Assembly: GCA_017538795.1 (NCBI GenBank)
Contig: JAFYIE010000018.1
Span: 1 to 64,000 of the forward strand
Reading direction: 5' to 3'
From: Bacteroidales bacterium
GTDB lineage: Bacteria; Bacteroidota; Bacteroidia; Bacteroidales; F082
Length of the DNA stretch: 64,000 nt
Shown: one piece after another, positions 22,303-31,515 of the stretch
Layout of the letters: each line of letters opens with the position of its first letter
Numbering within the stretch: position 1 is the stretch's first letter
Notes under the pieces: model-generated
The model's database searches: none
Told to the model about the DNA's origin: nothing
What the model saw: only the letters and a program-made list of their open reading frames with translations
Made by a program: the position numbers and the translations under genes

Positions 22303-24117
22303 CTATAGCTTTGAATATTGACCGTGTGCCTGGTGCCTGAGCAACCCTTTTTCGCAGAATTTGTTGATTTGCTTTTCGGCAGTTTTGGGGGGTATTTTCA
22401 ATCGCTCAGCTATTGAAAGATACATCTTGCGGTCGAAGTCCTGTGGTAGGGTGTCGAAAAACAATTGGCGGAGTGCTGGCTGGCCATTACCTTTTGAAGA
22501 GCTTTCATCGTTTATCAATAAATTGTTAAACACTCTTTTAGTATGTTTTAAAAGCACTTTAGCCATAGTTATGGACGTGTTGAAATCGGTGTCGTTGCAT
22601 ACTATTACTGGAGCAATATCCATACCATCCATAATTCTTAATGTTGTGAGAATCATGGCGATACGGAAGGTAATTAAACCAAGACGACGCACAGAGGCCA
22701 CAATGTCTTCGCCGAACATGTCGTAATACTCTTCTTGGGATTGTTCGAAGAAAGCATTAAACGATTCTTCTTGAGGTTTGCTTAATGCAAATCGAATTTC
22801 ACCAGATTTTTCAAGTATTTTATAAAATGCAAAAAATTGTTCTCCAAGATGTTCGAAATGTTCGTCAAGAGTTTCGGTGCTGTCGGAAAACACATTGTTC
22901 CATTCCAGGCGCATGTTCATGTAATAAAAGATAAAACGGCTGAACAGTCCGTTTTCGGTGTCTGGGATTAGAGAGAAGATTTGCCGAGGAGTACCAGACA
23001 GAACAGCCGAAAGGCGTGGTCGCTGGAGTTCGACGTACTCGCGGTCTTTACGCCTGGTGTAGGATATCATCTCGTGATGGAAGGCTTTTCGGAAACCGTC
23101 GGAGAAGTTGCCATAATCAGACTTGAAGGTGTTTGCCAAAGTGTCGCCTTCTGTCTCAAAAATAAGACCGACCCCACCATTATCGTTTAACATCTGATAA
23201 ACAGAAGTGGAGCTGCTGTTGGCCGGAATGAGGAGCGTTTTGATAGGAGGTTCCTCTGGCTGTTCGTTGTTTTTCTTATCAAGAGCATATTCGTTTTGCA
23301 GACGTTTATATTCTTTCATCTCTTCTGCGTATAGTTTTTTCAGATTATCGTGAATGGGCTTGATAAGGTGACGGCAAAGGGTTAAACGACCTTTTCCGGC
23401 GGAAGCTTGTGCGGATACAAACAGAAAGAGATTAGGAAAAACCTGACGCTCAGCATACTTGCCGGAAACATTCGGCAAACAAGCGGATAGAGAAACCAGC
23501 GAGCCCAATATTAACAAATCGGCATCCTCAAAATTTTTAGCTTTATTGATGACTTGCGTAAGCAAACCAGGAAGAAAGCTATAAATTTCCTGTGAGAAAG
23601 TGGGCATGGGTTCATCAGCTTGTTTTGGGAACTCGATTTCTTCCATTTCCCCAATATCCCCAATTTCCCCACGTGGGGATTTTGGGGATATTGGGGATTT
23701 CGAGTAGTTTTTTTCAGAACTAAAAGTGTCGTAGATTGTTATTCCAGCTTCTTTTGCAAGGTGAAATAAAGTTTTGATGGTGATGCCGTGACCATGAGCG
23801 TTAAGACAAGCGGAAAACTGCTTGTCAGTTTCTTTTTCATCATACTTTGGATAGAAGCGGCTTAGACGTTGATAGTAGGAACGACCACATTCGCCGAGGG
23901 CATCGGCAAGCGAGAATCCCATATCGCGCCACGAGGCATAATCGGGGGCGATGTCGGTGCCAGAGGATTCGACGGCAGAAACAAGTTGTTCTATTTTTTG
24001 TTCCTCTGATATAAAGGGTGTGGTAGAGACAATAGAGGTTTTAGGGGTAGCAACAGTGGCTGATTCCCCTTGAGGGGAATGCAGCCAACTGTTCGGATCA
24101 AATGGTTTCTTACTCAT
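22303..24117 (-). CDS. DUF3987/PriCT-2 domain replication protein
   Basis: The ~604-residue protein has a PriCT-2-like segment near the N-terminus (YASWRDMGFSLADALGECG ... ACLNAHGHGITIKTLFHLA) and then a DUF3987 domain (PF13148). The DUF3987 region includes a P-loop-like motif (SAQASAGKGRL) and the PNSSSTSVYQ / FETEGDTLANTF region (DNA-processing ATPase-like). The C-terminus has a winged-helix-like AERLKIPPKTAEKQINKFCEKG. In Bacteroides mobile elements this gene follows a VirE_N-type gene and is thought to act in element replication or primase function. The start two bases after the preceding stop is preferred over 24147. A strong terminator follows. Confidence 0.85.
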   Translation of the reverse strand: MSKKPFDPNSWLHSPQGESATVATPKTSIVSTTPFISEEQKIEQLVSAVESSGTDIAPDYASWRDMGFSLADALGECGRSYYQRLSRFYPKYDEKETDKQFSACLNAHGHGITIKTLFHLAKEAGITIYDTFSSEKNYSKSPISPKSPRGEIGDIGEMEEIEFPKQADEPMPTFSQEIYSFLPGLLTQVINKAKNFEDADLLILGSLVSLSACLPNVSGKYAERQVFPNLFLFVSAQASAGKGRLTLCRHLIKPIHDNLKKLYAEEMKEYKRLQNEYALDKKNNEQPEEPPIKTLLIPANSSSTSVYQMLNDNGGVGLIFETEGDTLANTFKSDYGNFSDGFRKAFHHEMISYTRRKDREYVELQRPRLSAVLSGTPRQIFSLIPDTENGLFSRFIFYYMNMRLEWNNVFSDSTETLDEHFEHLGEQFFAFYKILEKSGEIRFALSKPQEESFNAFFEQSQEEYYDMFGEDIVASVRRLGLITFRIAMILTTLRIMDGMDIAPVIVCNDTDFNTSITMAKVLLKHTKRVFNNLLINDESSSKGNGQPALRQLFFDTLPQDFDRKMYLSIAERLKIPPKTAEKQINKFCEKGLLRHQAHGQYSKL

Positions 24118-24119
24118 AA

Positions 24120-24674
24120 TTATAACAGATTTTGGTTGATGAAACAATCAGGGTCGTGAGGAAGGAAACAGGCGCGAGAAACGTCTTTGCCAGATTGGTC
24201 AACCTCAACAGAATAGGTTTGTTTTAGATAGTTGGCGACGGCACGGAAATAATCGGAATGATTAGTTTGAGACAAATCAATATTGATTATCCATTTGAGA
24301 CCATCGCCAGAAGGAGAGCGAAACAGCAATTGTGTTTCGAAGTATTCATCTTCAAGTAGTTGAGCGCGAAGCGCATCAAGGTTTTTTAGATGATCGAAAT
24401 CGAGACACAACAAGCCGGAGTGTTCAATCAAATTTTTATCGTTTCGCTTTGAGAAAACGCCGGAGAAAGTACAATAGTCGAAGTTGGCGGCTTTGAATTC
24501 GCGAGCCATCTTAACATCGCCAATCATGCGGAGTTTTGTGGTGGCTTCTTTAGCCTGATAACCAACAATATAATTATAGGTGTCGAGCAGCGTGAAATTA
24601 GCCGAAGGTCTGGTGTTGATGATTGGACGGCTGAAAAATGAGAACCGAGCCAATTTATTTCCTTGGTTTTCCAT
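24120..24674 (-). CDS. VirE_N / BT4734-like protein
   Basis: The 184-residue protein fits the PF08800 (BT4734-like, formerly VirE N-terminal) family, with VFSKRNDKNLIEHSGLLCLDFDH, LLFRSPSGDGLKWIINID and the C-terminal YSVEVDQSGKDVSRACFLPHDP. The D-x-D and S-P-S-G-D-G motifs are reminiscent of primase-polymerase folds, and it is usually encoded directly before a DUF3987 gene, sometimes fused to it. The pair is a hallmark of Bacteroidota integrative elements. It overlaps the HTH gene by 20 bases. Confidence 0.85.
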   Translation of the reverse strand: MENQGNKLARFSFFSRPIINTRPSANFTLLDTYNYIVGYQAKEATTKLRMIGDVKMAREFKAANFDYCTFSGVFSKRNDKNLIEHSGLLCLDFDHLKNLDALRAQLLEDEYFETQLLFRSPSGDGLKWIINIDLSQTNHSDYFRAVANYLKQTYSVEVDQSGKDVSRACFLPHDPDCFINQNLL

Positions 24675-25014
24675 AGTCGTAACGGATTTGATTCATTTTG
24701 TAATGGTCGGCCAAGATTTGCTGGATGTCTTTGCGACGGTAGTAAATCTTGTTGTTGATACGAGAGTATGGCAAGGTACCATTAGAGCGGAGCGTCTGCA
24801 GGGTGCGGATGCTGATGTGGAGTAATAGCATTACGTCTTGGTTGTCGAGCCAATCCTCGAGATTGTCGTCGGACGGATTTGTGACAGTTGGATTGACGGA
24901 TGTTGTTTCTCCTTGTTTGATGCCGAAGTGTTGGCGAAAGCCAACGGCGAGAGGCTCGTTGCTGTTAGCAAAGTAGTCCTGAAGGATTTCTCCTAATAAA
25001 CGTGGCTTACTCAT
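24655..25014 (-). CDS. Small helix-turn-helix (MerR/excisionase-like) protein
   Basis: The 119-residue protein has a C-terminal HTH_17-like domain (DVMLLLHISIRTLQTLRSNGTLPYSRINNKIYYRRKDIQQIL), the winged-helix form found in excisionases and in the small regulators of Bacteroides mobile elements. The first 50 residues are low in motifs. It overlaps the next HTH gene by four bases and the VirE_N-type gene by 20, so the four genes 22303-25373 form one operon. A role in excision or in controlling the replication genes is inferred from position. Confidence 0.75.
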   Translation of the reverse strand: MSKPRLLGEILQDYFANSNEPLAVGFRQHFGIKQGETTSVNPTVTNPSDDNLEDWLDNQDVMLLLHISIRTLQTLRSNGTLPYSRINNKIYYRRKDIQQILADHYKMNQIRYDYGKPRK

Positions 25015-25373
25015 TTCAGGCCTCCTTTCTTGCTGTTAACGAATTGCAAGGCTTCGGCATGAAGTTCGGCTGCTGTTTTGCGCTTATCGGTTTTGAGCCA
25101 GGTGTCAATTTCTGATTTCAGGAATTGCAACTTCTTTCCTTTTTTATGATAAGGAATTGCATGTTGGCCAATCCAGCCATAAACTGTCTGCTTGGCAGGA
25201 CGGTCGGGAAGGTATTGGCATAGTTCTCCCAAGTTGAGCCAGCGATCGGATGGCTCGACGGTGGTTGTTTGAGATGTTTGAAGTAAAAGTTTAACTTCTT
25301 TTACTTCGCTGAGGAGCATTGATACCGCTTGCGGTAGCTGCTCGAAAGTTAATTGTTCGTCTTGAAAAGACAT
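25011..25373 (-). CDS. Helix-turn-helix domain protein, first gene of replication operon
   Basis: The 120-residue protein has an N-terminal helix or coiled coil (QLPQAVSMLLSEVKEVKLLL) and a HTH_17-like domain (WLNLGELCQYLPDRPAKQTVYGWIGQHAIPYHKKGKKLQFLKSEIDTWL). Similar small proteins precede a second HTH gene and VirE_N/DUF3987 genes in Bacteroidota elements. It is probably a DNA-binding regulator or excisionase. The 140-base gap upstream contains the terminator of the neighbour and a 22-bp palindrome. Confidence 0.75.
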   Translation of the reverse strand: MSFQDEQLTFEQLPQAVSMLLSEVKEVKLLLQTSQTTTVEPSDRWLNLGELCQYLPDRPAKQTVYGWIGQHAIPYHKKGKKLQFLKSEIDTWLKTDKRKTAAELHAEALQFVNSKKGGLK

Positions 25374-25421
25374 GGCGATAATTATTTTAGTTAAACAATC
25401 GCTTTCTTTTCAAGTGGCCAC

Positions 25422-25458
25422 GAAAAAAGAAAACCGCAGTCCTTTGTGGATTGCGGTT
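25422..25458 (-). terminator. Terminator of the 291-residue protein gene
   Basis: AACCGCA (25432-25438) pairs with TGCGGTT (25452-25458); on the minus strand it is followed by TTTTCTTTTTTCG. It stands between the 25512-26387 gene and the HTH-primase operon. Confidence 0.8.
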
Positions 25459-25484
25459 GCAAAATTCAGAATAAACTTACCCTA

Positions 25485-25506
25485 CAACTGGTTGTACAAC
25501 CGGTTG
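25485..25506. promoter_or_regulatory. 22-bp palindrome, candidate operator
   Basis: The perfect 10-bp palindrome GTTGTACAAC (25491-25500) is flanked by CAACTG and CGGTTG, extending the dyad to 22 bases with a single mismatched pair. It lies just 3' of the 291-residue protein gene and upstream of the HTH operon. A binding site for one of the HTH proteins is possible. Confidence 0.5.
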
Positions 25507-25511
25507 GAAAT

Positions 25512-26387
25512 TTAGTATTGTTTATCTTTGTCTATTGATATTGAGATATTTAGGTCTGAAAATATTTTGTTTATTTCTGATATTTCTTTTGAATGATAAT
25601 TTGTCAAAGTAATACCTTTCTGTGCCTCATTGTAAATCTTATCATAATTTCTTCCGGTAAGAAATGCTATAAGTTTGCAAATCTTTGTCAGGTCATTGTA
25701 TGCTTTCCCGCTTTGCATTTTGCGGAGCATCTCCATTATTACAACAGAGCGTACTTTTGTGGTTGAAGTGTTTTTGTCACCATCAATTTCAACAACATTG
25801 TTGACGGATAGGTTTTTTTCTCGTTGTATCAGTGCTAATTCATCTTCGATTTGCTGCATAATATTTCCTTTGGCTTTTGCTTGCTTGAATCGAGTTAGAA
25901 TATCAGCATAAAACATTTCTCGGGTGTTCAGATCAGATATTTCGTCGGCTTGTTTCTTAATCTGGTTGAAACTTTTTGGCAAAGATTGTATGGATAACTC
26001 TTCTTTTAATAATGGTTCAAAATATTGGAAATATAATGGATCAACCACGCTTTTAATTTTGTGTAAACAAAAATCAATATGTGAGTTTGGACTATCTGAA
26101 AAATAGAGAATGACATACACGCAAGCAAAAACAATTGCTGTTTCATAATCCAAAAATAATTCTTGTGTTTTGGATATGAGAGATTGAACCTTAGTTTCCG
26201 GGTGTTTTTCTTTTTCAAAACTTTCACACAAATAATATGCTTGATTGAAAATTTCTATAGGATTGCGACGAAGAGGGATGATGTCTATGTCATTGTTTTG
26301 CAAAGACAACAAAACTTTATATATACGAGAGTTTAGTTCGTTGTTTTCAATGTACTCGTCAATGTCATACTTTTTAGTAAATTTCAT
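25512..26387 (-). CDS. Hypothetical protein of integrative element
   Basis: I do not recognise a named family in this 291-residue protein. It is helical and charged. The C-terminal 80 residues (SVVIMEMLRKMQSGKAYNDLTKICKLIAFLTGRNYDKIYNEAQKG ... EINKIFSDLNISISI) resemble a segment often found in uncharacterised proteins of Bacteroides conjugative elements. There is no signal peptide or membrane helix. It lies seven bases downstream of the integrase gene and has its own terminator, so it is probably cotranscribed with the integrase and may help recombination or its control. Confidence 0.65.
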   Translation of the reverse strand: MKFTKKYDIDEYIENNELNSRIYKVLLSLQNNDIDIIPLRRNPIEIFNQAYYLCESFEKEKHPETKVQSLISKTQELFLDYETAIVFACVYVILYFSDSPNSHIDFCLHKIKSVVDPLYFQYFEPLLKEELSIQSLPKSFNQIKKQADEISDLNTREMFYADILTRFKQAKAKGNIMQQIEDELALIQREKNLSVNNVVEIDGDKNTSTTKVRSVVIMEMLRKMQSGKAYNDLTKICKLIAFLTGRNYDKIYNEAQKGITLTNYHSKEISEINKIFSDLNISISIDKDKQY

Positions 26388-26394
26388 AATGATA

Positions 26395-27651
26395 TTATTT
26401 TTCTGGTTTGATATTTATCTTAATTACCTTAGCTGCCTTCTCCTTTTTCTCATCAACAACTTTGGCGTAAATCTGCGTAGTGCGGACATTGGTGTGACCG
26501 AGCATTTTGCTGACGGTGTAGATGTCGGTGCCTCCTGTTAATTGCAAAGTGGCATAGGTATGACGGAAGCAGTGGAAGGTGATGTGGCGATCAATGCCAG
26601 CATCTTCAATCCAGCGTTCTAATGGTCGGGAAATCCAGGAAGGGTCGGGTAAATCTTCGAAAACCAATCTGTTGGGTTCTTGCCGCTCACCACATAGTTT
26701 ATAAGCTTGCTCGCTGATAGGCATATACTCAACGCCTTTAGTTTTCTGCTGGGTGAAGTTAAGACGATATTTTTTGCCTTCCTGCTGAATCTCACCCCAG
26801 CGGAGCTTTTGGATGTCGGAGTGACGAAGCCCGGTGAGGGCTGAGAATAAAGCTGCACGTTTTAATATAGGTGTATCGCATGGAGTTTCGGCAAGAATGT
26901 TTAGTTCTTCGATTGTCAAGTGTTCGCGTCGGCTTTCCTGACCTTGAATGTTTTTCGCTTTTGCAGCTAAATCAATGGTCAGATAGCCATCGATGAAGGC
27001 TTGCTTGAGCCCGGCTTTAAATATGCTGAAATAGGTTGAAGCTGTGTTTTGTGAAACAGTGCCTTTGCGATTTCCTCCACAAGGCGCAGTGAGCATATAG
27101 TTTCGGAAATCTTCGATGAATTTCATGTTGATTTGTGAGAACAGGATAGTATCGCTGTTGGCAAAGAGTTTAAGTAATTCATAAACTCGAGTCCAGTTGA
27201 CAATGATGGATTGCGATGAGTTCTTGTGCCGCTTGATGGTTGTCTTTTTGAAATATTCAAGGAAATCGCACTGTGAGCGTTCGTTTTGCTCGGCAAGTTC
27301 TGATTCTTTATCTGAGTAAAGTGCGGCGTTGTCATATTCATGCTGGCGGAGCTTGCGGATGTTGTCGGCATAGATGCATGCCTCTTGGTCGATTTCGCTC
27401 TTGCACATTATAATGCCGTTGACATCGCGCTTGGGCTTGAATGTCTTGCTGGTTTCGGTGGTGCGAGCTGTGCGTGACTTATCCCAAATAGGGGTGGTGA
27501 CAGAACGGTTAATGGCTTCAATGACACGGCTGGCTTTTTTGCTGCCTGGCTTGAAAACAGGGTAGCTCTCGATGATGAGATACCACTCGTTGTGATACTC
27601 TGACTTGCGGAGTTTTACCGTGACTTTGGTGTTACTAAGAGGTTTCTTCAT
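26395..27651 (-). CDS. Tyrosine recombinase/integrase
   Basis: The 418-residue protein has an arm-binding and SAM-like core-binding region followed by a catalytic domain. The tyrosine-recombinase residues are present: R at about 275 (ALTGLRHSD), H and R at 360 and 363 (HCFRHTYA), H at 386 (GHTNVRTTQ) and the tyrosine nucleophile at 395 (IYAK). The family is the one common in Bacteroidota integrative elements. It overlaps the upstream zinc-finger/HTH gene by four bases. It probably catalyses integration and excision of the 22.3-28.2 kb element, perhaps with the defence operon as cargo. Confidence 0.93.
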   Translation of the reverse strand: MKKPLSNTKVTVKLRKSEYHNEWYLIIESYPVFKPGSKKASRVIEAINRSVTTPIWDKSRTARTTETSKTFKPKRDVNGIIMCKSEIDQEACIYADNIRKLRQHEYDNAALYSDKESELAEQNERSQCDFLEYFKKTTIKRHKNSSQSIIVNWTRVYELLKLFANSDTILFSQINMKFIEDFRNYMLTAPCGGNRKGTVSQNTASTYFSIFKAGLKQAFIDGYLTIDLAAKAKNIQGQESRREHLTIEELNILAETPCDTPILKRAALFSALTGLRHSDIQKLRWGEIQQEGKKYRLNFTQQKTKGVEYMPISEQAYKLCGERQEPNRLVFEDLPDPSWISRPLERWIEDAGIDRHITFHCFRHTYATLQLTGGTDIYTVSKMLGHTNVRTTQIYAKVVDEKKEKAAKVIKINIKPEK

Positions 27652-28223
27652 GATTGGCTGTATTTTTGTGGATTAAACACTTTGTCGATTTCTACCTTTG
27701 GCACATATACGAATCTTCCTTTTTGGCAGATCGGGATGCTCATTCTGCGGATGGCTTTGTAAACTGTGGAATCGCTGATGCCATATACTTTTGACACTTC
27801 GCCGATAGTGTAGGAATCGGATGAATCGAATTTATAGTTATTTGCTGGCTTTGGGGTCGGCTTTTCTTTGACGGTGGTTTCGACTACCGGGAACATGCTT
27901 TCGATATGGTCACGACTGACACGCGTGAGGCGTTCACCAAGATTGATGGCTGGAAGTCTTCCGCTTCTTATGAGGCGGTAGATGGTGTCACGCGATACGC
28001 CAAACAAGTGGACTGCTTCTGCGATGGAGATGTATGGTCTGTCTTGTGGAATCTGTGCCACTACTTCCTGACGCTGTTGCTCTTTTTTCTTTTCTCTCTT
28101 TTTGGCTCTATATGCTGCTGTTTTACAGCGTTCGGAGCAGAATCTGGAATAAAGGGTTTTGGCAAGGAAGGTTTCGCCACACATTTCGCATTTGCGTTCT
28201 AATTTGTATTTACTTGCAGGCAT
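27648..28223 (-). CDS. Zinc-finger and double-HTH protein (excisionase-like)
   Basis: The 191-residue protein starts with a treble-clef-like zinc finger (CEMCGETFLAKTLYSRFCSERC), then a basic stretch. Two HTH_17/excisionase-type domains follow: ISIAEAVHLFGVSRDTIYRLIRSGRLPAI and YTIGEVSKVYGISDSTVYKAI. This layout occurs in proteins encoded directly before integrase genes in Bacteroidota elements, where a role in excision or integrase control is likely. It overlaps the integrase gene (ATGA). Repeats that could be its binding sites lie in the 150 bases upstream. Confidence 0.75.
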   Translation of the reverse strand: MPASKYKLERKCEMCGETFLAKTLYSRFCSERCKTAAYRAKKREKKKEQQRQEVVAQIPQDRPYISIAEAVHLFGVSRDTIYRLIRSGRLPAINLGERLTRVSRDHIESMFPVVETTVKEKPTPKPANNYKFDSSDSYTIGEVSKVYGISDSTVYKAIRRMSIPICQKGRFVYVPKVEIDKVFNPQKYSQS

Positions 28224-28370
28224 AATTTTATCAGTTTTTAGTATGATTAAGTAGTGTTAAGTATGAATAAGTCGCACCTTGTGACTAATTAAGTCGCGTT
28301 GCAAATATGTTGCAAATATACGAAAAAAAACGATATGTAAGCATAAAAATCGAAAAAAATTTCATAAATA
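28224..28370. promoter_or_regulatory. Element end region with short repeats
   Basis: Four AAGT-centred motifs (ATTAAGTAG, GTTAAGTAT, AATAAGTCGC, ATTAAGTCGC) are spaced over 28240-28300. They are followed by a direct repeat GTTGCAAATAT at about 28298-28320, which on the minus strand carries the -7 box TATATTTG (28313-28320). The region may hold integrase arm sites and the attachment site next to the dnaK terminator, but I found no matching repeat at a left end. Confidence 0.4.
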
Positions 28371-28403
28371 AAAATGGTGTAACTCATTGAGCTACACCAT
28401 TTT
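28371..28403 (-). terminator. dnaK terminator
   Basis: AAAATGGTGTA (28371-28381) pairs with TACACCATTTT (28393-28403) as an 11-bp perfect stem, followed on the minus strand by T-rich sequence. It ends the dnaK transcript 33 bases after the stop. Confidence 0.85.
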
Positions 28404-28435
28404 AGTTATTTTTGGTAGAAGGATGTTTATGGGGA

Positions 28436-30376
28436 TTATTTTACCTCTTCAAAGTCAACATCTGTCACCTCGTCATCCTTGCCTCCATTTCCTGGATTAG
28501 GATTCTGTGGGCCTTGCTGACCGTTGAATGGACCGCCTTGGCCATTGAATGGACCTTGTGGACCGCCCTGGGCTCCAGCGTTCTTGTACATCTCTTCTGA
28601 TGCCTTCTGCCAGATGCCGTTCATCTCTGCCATGGCAGCGTCGATGCCAGCGATGTCCTGTGCCTTGTGGGCTGTCTTCAGCTTCTCGAGAGCGCTCTCA
28701 ATCTCGCCCTTCTTGTCGGCCGGCAGCTTGTCGCCGTATTCCTTCAACTGTTTCTCGGTGTTGAAGATCATGGCGTCGGCAGCGTTGATCTTGTCGATAC
28801 GCTCACGTTCTTTCTTATCGGCGTCGGCGTTAGCCTCAGCTTCTGCCTTCATCCTCTTGATCTCGTCGTCGCTCAATCCTGACGATGCCTCGATACGGAT
28901 GCTCTGGCTCTTGCCAGTAGCTTTATCCTTTGCTGACACATTCAAGATACCGTTTGCGTCGATATCGAATGTCACCTCAATCTGCGGGACACCTCTTGGC
29001 GCTGGCGGGATGTTGTCGAGGTTGAAACGACCGATGGTCTTGTTCTGGTTAGCCATCGGACGCTCGCCCTGCAACACGTGGATCTCAACAGATGGCTGGT
29101 TGTCGACAGCTGTCGAGAACACCTCCGATTTCTTGAACGGGATGGTGGTGTTGCTCTCGATGAGCTTTGTCATCACGCCGCCGAGGGTCTCGATACCGAG
29201 TGACAATGGTGTGACATCAAGCAACAGCACGTCTTTCACCTCGCCTGTCAAAACACCGCCCTGGATTGAAGCGCCGATTGCGACGACCTCATCCGGGTTC
29301 ACGCCCTTTGAAGGTTCTTTCTTGAAGAAGTCGCGGACGATGTTCTGGATGGCTGGGATACGTGTCGAACCACCCACCAAGATCACGTCGTCGATGTCGC
29401 TCACGCTCATGCCAGCGTCTGCCAAAGCCTTACGGCATGGCTCGATAGTGGCCTGGATGAGGTCGTCGCACAACTGCTCGAACTTAGCTCTTGAGAGCTT
29501 GCGCACCAAGTGTTTAGGTCCGCTCTGTGTTGCTGTGATATATGGCAGGTTGATTTCTGTTTCTGTCGAAGCTGACAACTCAATCTTTGCCTTTTCAGCA
29601 GCTTCCTTCAATCTCTGCAGTGACATCGGGTCCTTGCGGAGGTCGATGTTCTCGTCGTGCATGAATTCTTCTGCCAACCAGTTGATGATACGCTCGTCGA
29701 AATCGTCGCCGCCGAGGTGGGTGTTACCGTTTGTCGATTTCACTTCAAACACGCCGTCGCCTAGCTCAAGGATTGAGATATCGAATGTACCACCGCCGAG
29801 GTCGTACACTGCAACCTTCACATCGCTCTTTTTCTTGTCCAAGCCGTATGCCAAAGCTGCCGCTGTAGGCTCGTTGATGATACGACGCACGTTCAAACCT
29901 GCGATTTCGCCAGCTTCCTTAGTAGCCTGACGCTGTGAGTCGCTGAAGTATGCAGGCACTGTGATAACGGCTTCTGTGACAGGCTGTCCGAGGTAGTCCT
30001 CAGCGGTCTTCTTCATCTTCTGAAGCACCATTGCCGAGATTTCCTGTGGTGTGTAAAGCTTGCCGTCGATGTCGATACGTGGTGTGTTGTTGCCGCCCTT
30101 CACTACTTTATAAGGTACACGGCTGATCTCGCTCTGCATCTTGTCGTAAGTCTCACCCATGAAACGTTTAATTGAATAAACGGTTCTCAACGGGTTTGTG
30201 ATGGCCTGACGTTTTGCAGGCTCGCCAACCTTACGCTCGCCGTTGTCGGTGAATGCCACGATTGACGGTGTGGTGCGGTGTCCTTCGCTGTTCTGAATGA
30301 CCACCGGCTCATTGCCTTCCATAACTGAAACGCATGAGTTTGTTGTTCCTAAATCGATACCAATGATTTTTGACAT
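28436..30376 (-). CDS. dnaK: Molecular chaperone DnaK (Hsp70)
   Basis: The 646-residue protein is a typical DnaK: N-terminal ATPase ([43 protein letters not shown]), the linker [14 protein letters not shown] and the substrate-binding domain with [22 protein letters not shown]. The C-terminal tail is glycine/asparagine/glutamine-rich and ends [13 protein letters not shown]. It folds nascent and stress-damaged proteins with DnaJ and GrpE. It is monocistronic here; a short leader with GGAGA precedes the ATG. The 100 bases upstream contain two small hairpins (TGTCG/CGACA and TGACA/TGTCA). Confidence 0.97.
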   Translation of the reverse strand: MSKIIGIDLGTTNSCVSVMEGNEPVVIQNSEGHRTTPSIVAFTDNGERKVGEPAKRQAITNPLRTVYSIKRFMGETYDKMQSEISRVPYKVVKGGNNTPRIDIDGKLYTPQEISAMVLQKMKKTAEDYLGQPVTEAVITVPAYFSDSQRQATKEAGEIAGLNVRRIINEPTAAALAYGLDKKKSDVKVAVYDLGGGTFDISILELGDGVFEVKSTNGNTHLGGDDFDERIINWLAEEFMHDENIDLRKDPMSLQRLKEAAEKAKIELSASTETEINLPYITATQSGPKHLVRKLSRAKFEQLCDDLIQATIEPCRKALADAGMSVSDIDDVILVGGSTRIPAIQNIVRDFFKKEPSKGVNPDEVVAIGASIQGGVLTGEVKDVLLLDVTPLSLGIETLGGVMTKLIESNTTIPFKKSEVFSTAVDNQPSVEIHVLQGERPMANQNKTIGRFNLDNIPPAPRGVPQIEVTFDIDANGILNVSAKDKATGKSQSIRIEASSGLSDDEIKRMKAEAEANADADKKERERIDKINAADAMIFNTEKQLKEYGDKLPADKKGEIESALEKLKTAHKAQDIAGIDAAMAEMNGIWQKASEEMYKNAGAQGGPQGPFNGQGGPFNGQQGPQNPNPGNGGKDDEVTDVDFEEVK

Positions 30377-30485
30377 AATTTTGTTCTCCTATATTTTATT
30401 TTACTTTTTTTGTCGTTTTGCGACAATGGCAGAACAAAAATTATGCCAAAACTAAAAAATATGACAAAATGTCATTATCCGATTG

Positions 30486-31505
30486 TTACGGGTTATAATA
30501 AAAGTTGTATTGTGGGAAGTCTTCGACGATTTTATCCAACGACTCTTTTAATATCTTGGATAGCAATAAACTTGATGATCTCGCGGAAGTCAGACCGACA
30601 CCGTTTTCTATATTTGAATAGTTCGGAACATCCTGGATGGCACTCGAAGAGTTGTTAACCAGATAATAATTGTACAAATCTTCTCCTATGCCCGATACTT
30701 TAATCTCAATCGTGTCGATGATTCTTCTTGATGAAGCTTGTGTGTTTCTCAGATGCTCGTCATTTTCCAAAATCGAGAAAAATGACGAAGGTTTCATTCT
30801 AATATTATAAATGTTGTCATTGGAGTTCCATAAAGTCTCTTCTGTTCCGGAACCAATGTTCCAAACGATAGTTTGTTTTGTCTGTGATGCTCCCGGATTT
30901 TCAATGTACGAGAAATATAAGGTGATGTCGAAATATGTTGCCTTGGATACTTGGTCATTACTATAAGCCCATGCAATTAATCCGTTATCCTTTTGCATGT
31001 TGAAATTAGGATAAATACCAAGCATTTTATTGGTTTTGTAACCAAACGTACTTAATGTTGTGATTTCTGTGGAAACCGTCACGCTGTCAGCTTTTCTGAA
31101 AATCTCAAGTCTGTATTTCTTACCGTCTTCTAATTTTTTCTTTGTGTAATAATAGGTTTGACGGCATCCGTTGTAGAAAATGCTTGTCGTGTCATATGGC
31201 AGGTATACCGAAATTGTGTCGACTGGAAAAGCTTGTGTGATTGTTGAATGTTCACATCTACCAAATCTGACATCTATTTCATCATAACCATAGTTGTTGG
31301 CGTCGTAGTTTTGAGCAAACTGGTTGGCGTTTCCAACGAAGCTCTTGGTGATTTTAAAGAAATTTGTATCTAATCCCGGGTCGAGCATAGCGTAAACAAT
31401 AGTGCTGTCGCCGGAGTTGCTGTAAATGTCAACTGTGTTTTTGCATGATGTCAAAATCAATGCGGTTATTGCCAAAATGGTTAAGAAAATCTTTTTCATA
31501 TTCAT
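30486..31505 (-). CDS. Putative lipoprotein (DUF4249-like)
   Basis: The protein has a lipoprotein signal (KKIFLTILAITALILTSCKN) and a beta-rich body of about 315 residues (STIVYAMLDPGLDTNFFKITKSFVG ... YRLEIFRKADSVTVSTEITTLSTFG). It resembles DUF4249-type lipoproteins of Bacteroidota, which have an N-terminal Ig-like domain and are of unknown function. That assignment is tentative. The start could also be the Met two codons in. A TATCTTTG -7 element (31516-31523) lies immediately upstream and overlaps the divergent panB promoter. It ends close to the dnaK promoter region. Confidence 0.65.
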   Translation of the reverse strand: MNMKKIFLTILAITALILTSCKNTVDIYSNSGDSTIVYAMLDPGLDTNFFKITKSFVGNANQFAQNYDANNYGYDEIDVRFGRCEHSTITQAFPVDTISVYLPYDTTSIFYNGCRQTYYYTKKKLEDGKKYRLEIFRKADSVTVSTEITTLSTFGYKTNKMLGIYPNFNMQKDNGLIAWAYSNDQVSKATYFDITLYFSYIENPGASQTKQTIVWNIGSGTEETLWNSNDNIYNIRMKPSSFFSILENDEHLRNTQASSRRIIDTIEIKVSGIGEDLYNYYLVNNSSSAIQDVPNYSNIENGVGLTSARSSSLLLSKILKESLDKIVEDFPQYNFYYNP

Positions 31506-31515
31506 GAATTAACCT

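Noticed and set aside
28524-29930. 468-codon rightward frame opposite dnaK
   Set aside because: Antisense shadow of dnaK; no domain, serine/proline-rich.
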